Assembly (NCBI GenBank): GCA_038501625.1
Contig: JAZAYU010000012.1
Location: 558,001-622,000 of the forward strand
DNA length: 64,000 nt
Reading direction: 5' to 3'
Source: Corbicula japonica
Lineage: Eukaryota > Mollusca > Bivalvia > Venerida > Cyrenidae
Below are positions 59,957-64,000 of the stretch, piece by piece. Below the pieces are notes generated by a model. That model had not been told where the DNA came from, searched no databases, and saw only the letters and a list, made by a program, of their open reading frames with translations. Position 1 is the stretch's first letter. Each line of letters starts with the position of its first letter. Position numbers and translations under genes: made by a program.

Positions 59957-60198
59957 TTAACCCTTTCCTGTACAGATACTCCTTTATTGCCAGGGCGAAC
60001 AGTTTAGATCCAGATCAGCCGGCACATCCGTGCCATCTGATCAGGATCTAAACTGTTCGCTTTTTGATTCATTAGGTTATTTCTGACCGAAATGCGACCA
60101 GTGCAGATCCTTGTCAGACGGAACGGATGTGCCGGCTGATCTGGATCTACACTGGTCGCACACGCGTAAAAATGCGTATATATCCAGGAAAGGGTTAA
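59957..60198. mobile_element. TTAA doubly palindromic MITE, well preserved
   Basis: TTAACCCTTTCCTG ... CAGGAAAGGGTTAA, 242 bp; a good type copy. Confidence 0.92.
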
Positions 60199-60319
60199 GT
60201 GATCGACATCAAACATAAAATAAATGTTCTCCATCATGACTTGATTCTTTTCAGACAAAAACCCATATCTCTTCCAAATATATTTTCACAGTTATGCCCC
60301 CTTTTTCTTTAGACTTTTC

Positions 60320-60395
60320 TTAACCCTTTCCTGGATATATACGCATTTTTACACATGTGCGACCAGTGTAGATCCAGATCAGCCGGCACATCCGT
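60320..60395. mobile_element. TTAA-family fragment
   Basis: TTAACCCTTTCCTGG through AGATCCAGATCAGCCGGCAC, then broken off. Confidence 0.75.
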
Positions 60396-60613
60396 TGCAA
60401 CTGGATGTTCGGAATTGTTCTTTCACATTTAATCTTCAGATTGAGTTAACGACTTTCTTCAAATAAATTTTATCGGAAGATAACTATTTTCAAAATTGCG
60501 TTTACTTCTGATAGTCGGGCATTCTGACAGCTTTTGTTGTAGTTCCTGTAGATTTTTATTGTGTTACAAAAAAACTTTAAATTTTATTTGATTTATCTGC
60601 TCTTTAATTTAAG

Positions 60614-60702
60614 GGCTTGGACCTGGAACCAAAGTTGAGAAATCTAGAAGACCAGTTACGAGCAGCAAAATCTAGTAACGTGGAATGGGAAAAGAAGTTT
60701 CT
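60614..60702 (+). CDS. ROCK: ROCK exon 15 (residues 433-462): start of coiled coil
   Basis: Acceptor TTTAATTTAAG, donor GTAAGTGA. Reads GLDLEPKLRNLEDQLRAAKS then SNVEWEKKF; heptad-like Leu spacing marks the beginning of the long coiled coil. Phase 2. Confidence 0.93.
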
Positions 60703-60755
60703 GTAAGTGAAGCTAGACCACCTGTGGATAAAGACCTCATTTGATTTGTCATACT

Positions 60756-61056
60756 ACCAGCCCGGTTAGCTCAGTAGGTAGAGCGTCCGCTTCCGGACTG
60801 GGAGGTCGTGGGTTCGATCCCCGGCCGGGTCATACCAAAGACTTTAAAAATGGTAGTAATGGCTTCCCTCCTTGGCGCTCAGGGTGTAAGGGTTAGCATT
60901 ACGACCGATTCGGCGGGTGTCGGTATAGGAGGACCCGCAAGGAGATCCGAAGTCCGAGGTGCTGAGCCTGCAATATGGCGGTCTCCTATCCAAAAGCGCA
61001 GCACCACGCTTACACGCCGAAAAGGTGAACGCCAAAAAAAAAAAAAAAAAAAAAAA
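60756..61056 (+). mobile_element. Full-length tRNA-derived SINE with A tail and 10-bp duplication
   Basis: TTGTCATACT at 60746-60755 and 61057-61066. Head GCCCGGTTAGCTCAGTAGG (A box) and GTGGGTTCGATCCCC (B box); the anticodon arm does not fold normally. ~200-bp GC-rich body, 23-A tail. Confidence 0.9.
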
Positions 61057-61073
61057 TTGTCATACTGACTGAT

Positions 61074-61315
61074 TTAACCCATTCCTTCATAAACTAACCT
61101 TTATTGTGAGGGCGAACAGTTTAGATCCAGATCAGCCAGCACATCAGTGCCATTTGATCAGGATCTAAACTGTTCACTGTTTGATTTGTTAGGTTATCTC
61201 TTACAAAAATGTGACCAGTGCATATCCTGATTAGACGGCACGGATGTGCTGGCTGATCTGAATTTACACTTGTCACACATGCGTAAAAAGGCATTTATAG
61301 TGAGGAAAGGGTTAA
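61074..61315. mobile_element. TTAA doubly palindromic MITE
   Basis: TTAACCCATTCCTTC ... GAGGAAAGGGTTAA; inserted a few bases after the SINE. Confidence 0.88.
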
Positions 61316-61813
61316 ATGACAAATTTACCATTTAACAAAGACCACCTGCCTTCAGAGACCACTTTTGGGTTTTACCCCAAATGATCTTTGTAAACAGGTT
61401 TGACTTCAATGACCTGAAACAGATATATGTTGTTTGATTGTGTTTGACTGTAAAATGGATGCTATTGGCTCTTGTTGGCCTTATTTGCAGATTCCTGAAA
61501 AGTTGTTTTTAAGGTTTTAGAACTGTAATATTTCTGCCAAACATCGACTTATGCCGCCACTAATTCGTTTTTTCCAAACGCCGATTCGCACGTTTCCAGT
61601 TGATACTATTTTTCGTAAAAGGAATCTACTCTTTAGGTGTTTTCCGCGATTATGACGTCATTAATAACTAGATCAAATAATAACAAAGTGCGGATATAAA
61701 ATTGATGTAAAGTAAACAAATATTTTCATAACAAATACTCAAAATAAGTCTATAGACGAACAACACTCAGTAATGAATAGAGGTTATATGAAATTAACGA
61801 CCGTTTGATCAAT

Positions 61814-61888
61814 CCTCCGTGGCGTAGTGGTAACGCTCAGGACACTTTATTTTGACGGCCCCGGTTCAATCCTCGGGAGAGGAACCTT
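61814..61888 (+). mobile_element. tRNA-like sequence, probably SINE head
   Basis: TCCTCCGTGGCGTAGTGGTA (A box) and CCCGGTTCAATCCTCGGG (good T arm); outer TCCTC/GAGGA pair. The anticodon arm is too weak to name an anticodon. Confidence 0.5.
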
Positions 61889-63319
61889 TTTTTTCCCTTT
61901 TTCTTCTTTTTTTTTAAAAAATTATTGTGAGGAAATTTTTGGAGAAAATAGTATAATCAATAGGTTTAAAATTCGGAAATAATTGTTTTTATTCTTCATC
62001 TTCATTTAGTAGCCATGAAAACTGAAATATTGTAATGATATTATTACAAAATACTGACTCTTTTATAATACAGCAACAGAATCACGATATGAAACTAAAA
62101 TGATTATGGAATCTGTACTTTCATTTAGGAAAATGTTGCTATTTTATTGTTTCTATAATTGAACAGTAATTTTGTGATACTTGTCTTATAAAACTAATTT
62201 TATGTGTTTGCACAATGATTTTTTCCTTTAAAAGAATGCTTTGGTTGCTATGGTTACAGTTGCCAAAATTACTTTTTGAGGTTAAATTCTAACCAGCATA
62301 GCTGATTGCTTGCGTATTTCTTGTTTTTCAAAAAATTTGAGGGGGTATGAAAAAATCACCATTCGTAAACCAAGCCCTTTGGTTTTTGTGTTTTTTAACC
62401 GTTTGGTCTGGGCCATAGGTACCTATTTTGTAGGCCAATAAAATGAAAACGAAGACGGTGAGGTGCTCTTTTATTTTAATTATTTGATTCTATACACATT
62501 GCAGATAATTTTAATGTATAACACAATTATTTTACTGCATTAAACATGCACAAAAATTACAGATAAAAACTTGCTTAATTTTTGCAGATCGGAAAAATGT
62601 GCATTTCCAAAGATGGGGTACACTTTAAAAAAGTCAATTTATAAAGTGTTAGAAATAAATTCTAAACATAATGCTTGTTTTTTCCTGTTCAGTTATGATG
62701 TCCTTAAACAATTAGCCTTTATTTTACAAAATTTTACAAGGTTTCAAACAAATAGAGATGAATTTAGCTTCTAGTATGTTTGATTTTACAGCCCATTTTC
62801 CGAAAAAGAGGGTCCCCTTCTAAAATACTATATTTCTCGAGTTACGCACGGTAAATGTTTGTTAAAACTCGTGTTTAGATGTCTAAATGGATGTACTTGG
62901 AAATGAAAACAACAAAATCCCAATCTGCAAAAGTGCATATTACAGTTCTAAAACCTTAAATTGTGTTTATCATTTATTGCATGAACTTGATATTTTCATT
63001 CACCGACACACATACATTTCAAATTGTGTCTCATAGAAAAATGTCATTGTATAAAAATCAAATAATAAAAAAATGCAAATATACTCAAGGATTAAGAAAT
63101 GCAGGATGACATTTTTTGCAATATCTTGAGAACGTGTTGATAAAAAACAATAAAAATCTGCCAAGGAATTCTCTTTGTTACAGTGCAAACAGTGGTACTG
63201 TATCGAATGTCAAATAATTGGGATTGCATAACAATGTCTCCCGGGTGGGGGCGGGGGGGAGTGTGAAACTGGAAAGACTAGAACCTTCTTCAAAGTTTAT
63301 TCTGCTTTTCTTTATCACT
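61889..63319 (+). other. ROCK intron 15: nothing recognised
   Basis: AT-rich; AGGTTTTAGAACTGTAATAT at 61512 is mirrored at 62941-62956 (ATTACAGTTCTAAAACCTTA), so a long foldback or ~1.45-kb element may span 61512-62960. Confidence 0.4.
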
Positions 63320-63529
63320 TTAACACTTTCCTCCATATATACGCCTTTTTACATGTGTGCGACCAGTGCAGATCCAGGATCTGCACTGTTCGCTTTTTGG
63401 TCAGTAATAACCTTATGAATCAAAAAGCGAACAGTGCAGATCCTGATCAGAAGGCACAGATGTACCGGCTGATCTGGATCTACACTGTTCGACCATGCCA
63501 TAAAGGCGTGTATATGGAGGAAAGGGTTC
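63320..63529. mobile_element. TTAA-family copy, left hairpin partly deleted
   Basis: TTAACACTTTCCTCC ... GGAGGAAAGGGTTCA; first hairpin reduced to CCAGTGCAGATCCAGGATCT. Ends 20 bp before exon 16. Confidence 0.82.
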
Positions 63530-63549
63530 AGTATATTTCAATTTTCTAG

Positions 63550-63658
63550 GTCAATGAAGAAAGAATATGATCGAATCCAGGCAGAAGAAGGACAGTTGAG
63601 ACGGGAATGTCGAGATTTGGAGAAGAACATGGCTCTAACCAAACATGATCTCAAAGAG
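63550..63658 (+). CDS. ROCK: ROCK exon 16 (residues 462-498): coiled coil
   Basis: Acceptor AATTTTCTAG, donor GTACTTCT. Reads SMKKEYDRIQAEEGQLRREC then RDLEKNMALTKHDLKE, charged and heptad-like. Phase 0 at the end; the gene continues beyond the window. TTAA elements end 20 bp before it and begin 21 bp after it. Confidence 0.93.
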
Positions 63659-63679
63659 GTACTTCTATACCTAACAGTG

Positions 63680-63920
63680 TTAACCCATTCCTGTACAGAC
63701 ACACCTTAATTGCTAGGGCGAACAGTTTAGATCCAGATCAGCCGGCACATCCGTGCCGTCTGATCAGGATCTAAACTGTTCGCTTTAGATTCATTAGGTT
63801 ATTTCTGACCAAAATGCGACCAGTGCAGATCCTTATCAGACGGCACGGATGTGCTGGCTGATCTAGATCTACACTGGTCGCACATGCGTAAAAATGCATA
63901 TCTATACAGGAAAGGGTTAA
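63680..63920. mobile_element. TTAA doubly palindromic MITE
   Basis: TTAACCCATTCCTG ... CAGGAAAGGGTTAA. Starts 21 bp after exon 16. Confidence 0.9.
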
Positions 63921-64000
63921 CAGAAATCAAATACACCTATTTTTTACAAGTTGTTACAGCTAAAATTATTAAAGATAATTTCTAGCAATCATGAAATGAA

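Noticed and set aside
60756..60830. tRNA gene
   Set aside because: Anticodon arm does not fold and the sequence is the head of a SINE with A tail.

Overview
The window is eukaryotic genomic DNA, AT-rich, with long introns, GT-AG splice sites and many short inverted-repeat transposons. The one gene identified with certainty is the 5' half of a Rho-associated protein kinase (ROCK) on the + strand. The protein is clearly metazoan. The tRNA-headed SINEs, TA-flanked MITEs and high allelic divergence fit a lophotrochozoan, most likely a bivalve mollusc; that placement is inference, not proof.

Layout. 0.65-3.96 kb (minus): an open exon for a protein made of about 35 repeats of 27-29 residues. It has no ATG at its 5' end, so it is probably the 3' exon of a spliced gene or a decayed gene. 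4-8 kb: a short palindrome-rich AT tract, a MITE, a 25-bp satellite (about 1.4 kb) and a 28-bp satellite. 8.3-12.3 kb: a candidate 4-kb ORF-less transposon with inverted ends; a second copy of its flanks at 12.6-13.95 kb looks like the unoccupied site. 14-27 kb: no convincing gene, only MITEs, foldback repeats, tandem repeats, a 400-bp pyrimidine tract and a GC-rich repeat. 27.26-28.47 kb: a pogo-like non-autonomous element ending about 210 bp before the first ROCK coding exon.

ROCK runs from 28.7 kb to beyond the window end. Sixteen coding exons were joined by eye in consistent phase, giving 498 residues: an N-terminal helical region, a complete kinase domain with all catalytic residues, the AGC C-terminal extension with its hydrophobic motif, two tiny phase-0 exons (15 and 24 nt), and the start of the coiled coil. 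The Rho-binding, PH and C1 regions lie beyond the window.

Intron 1 (16.4 kb as assembled) holds a 500-N gap. The sequence left of the gap (29948-36670) and right of it (37171-42100) is the same locus twice, nearly identical apart from several transposon-sized indels. This is best read as two unmerged haplotype contig ends. The comparison gives natural empty sites for four mobile elements.

The ROCK introns carry more than twenty copies of a ~242-bp, doubly palindromic element bounded by TTAA; none was seen upstream of 28.7 kb. One copy has a visible empty site showing exact TTAA duplication, which points to the piggyBac superfamily. Several copies sit 7-22 bp from ROCK splice sites. No intact transposase, rRNA, canonical tRNA or CRISPR array was found.
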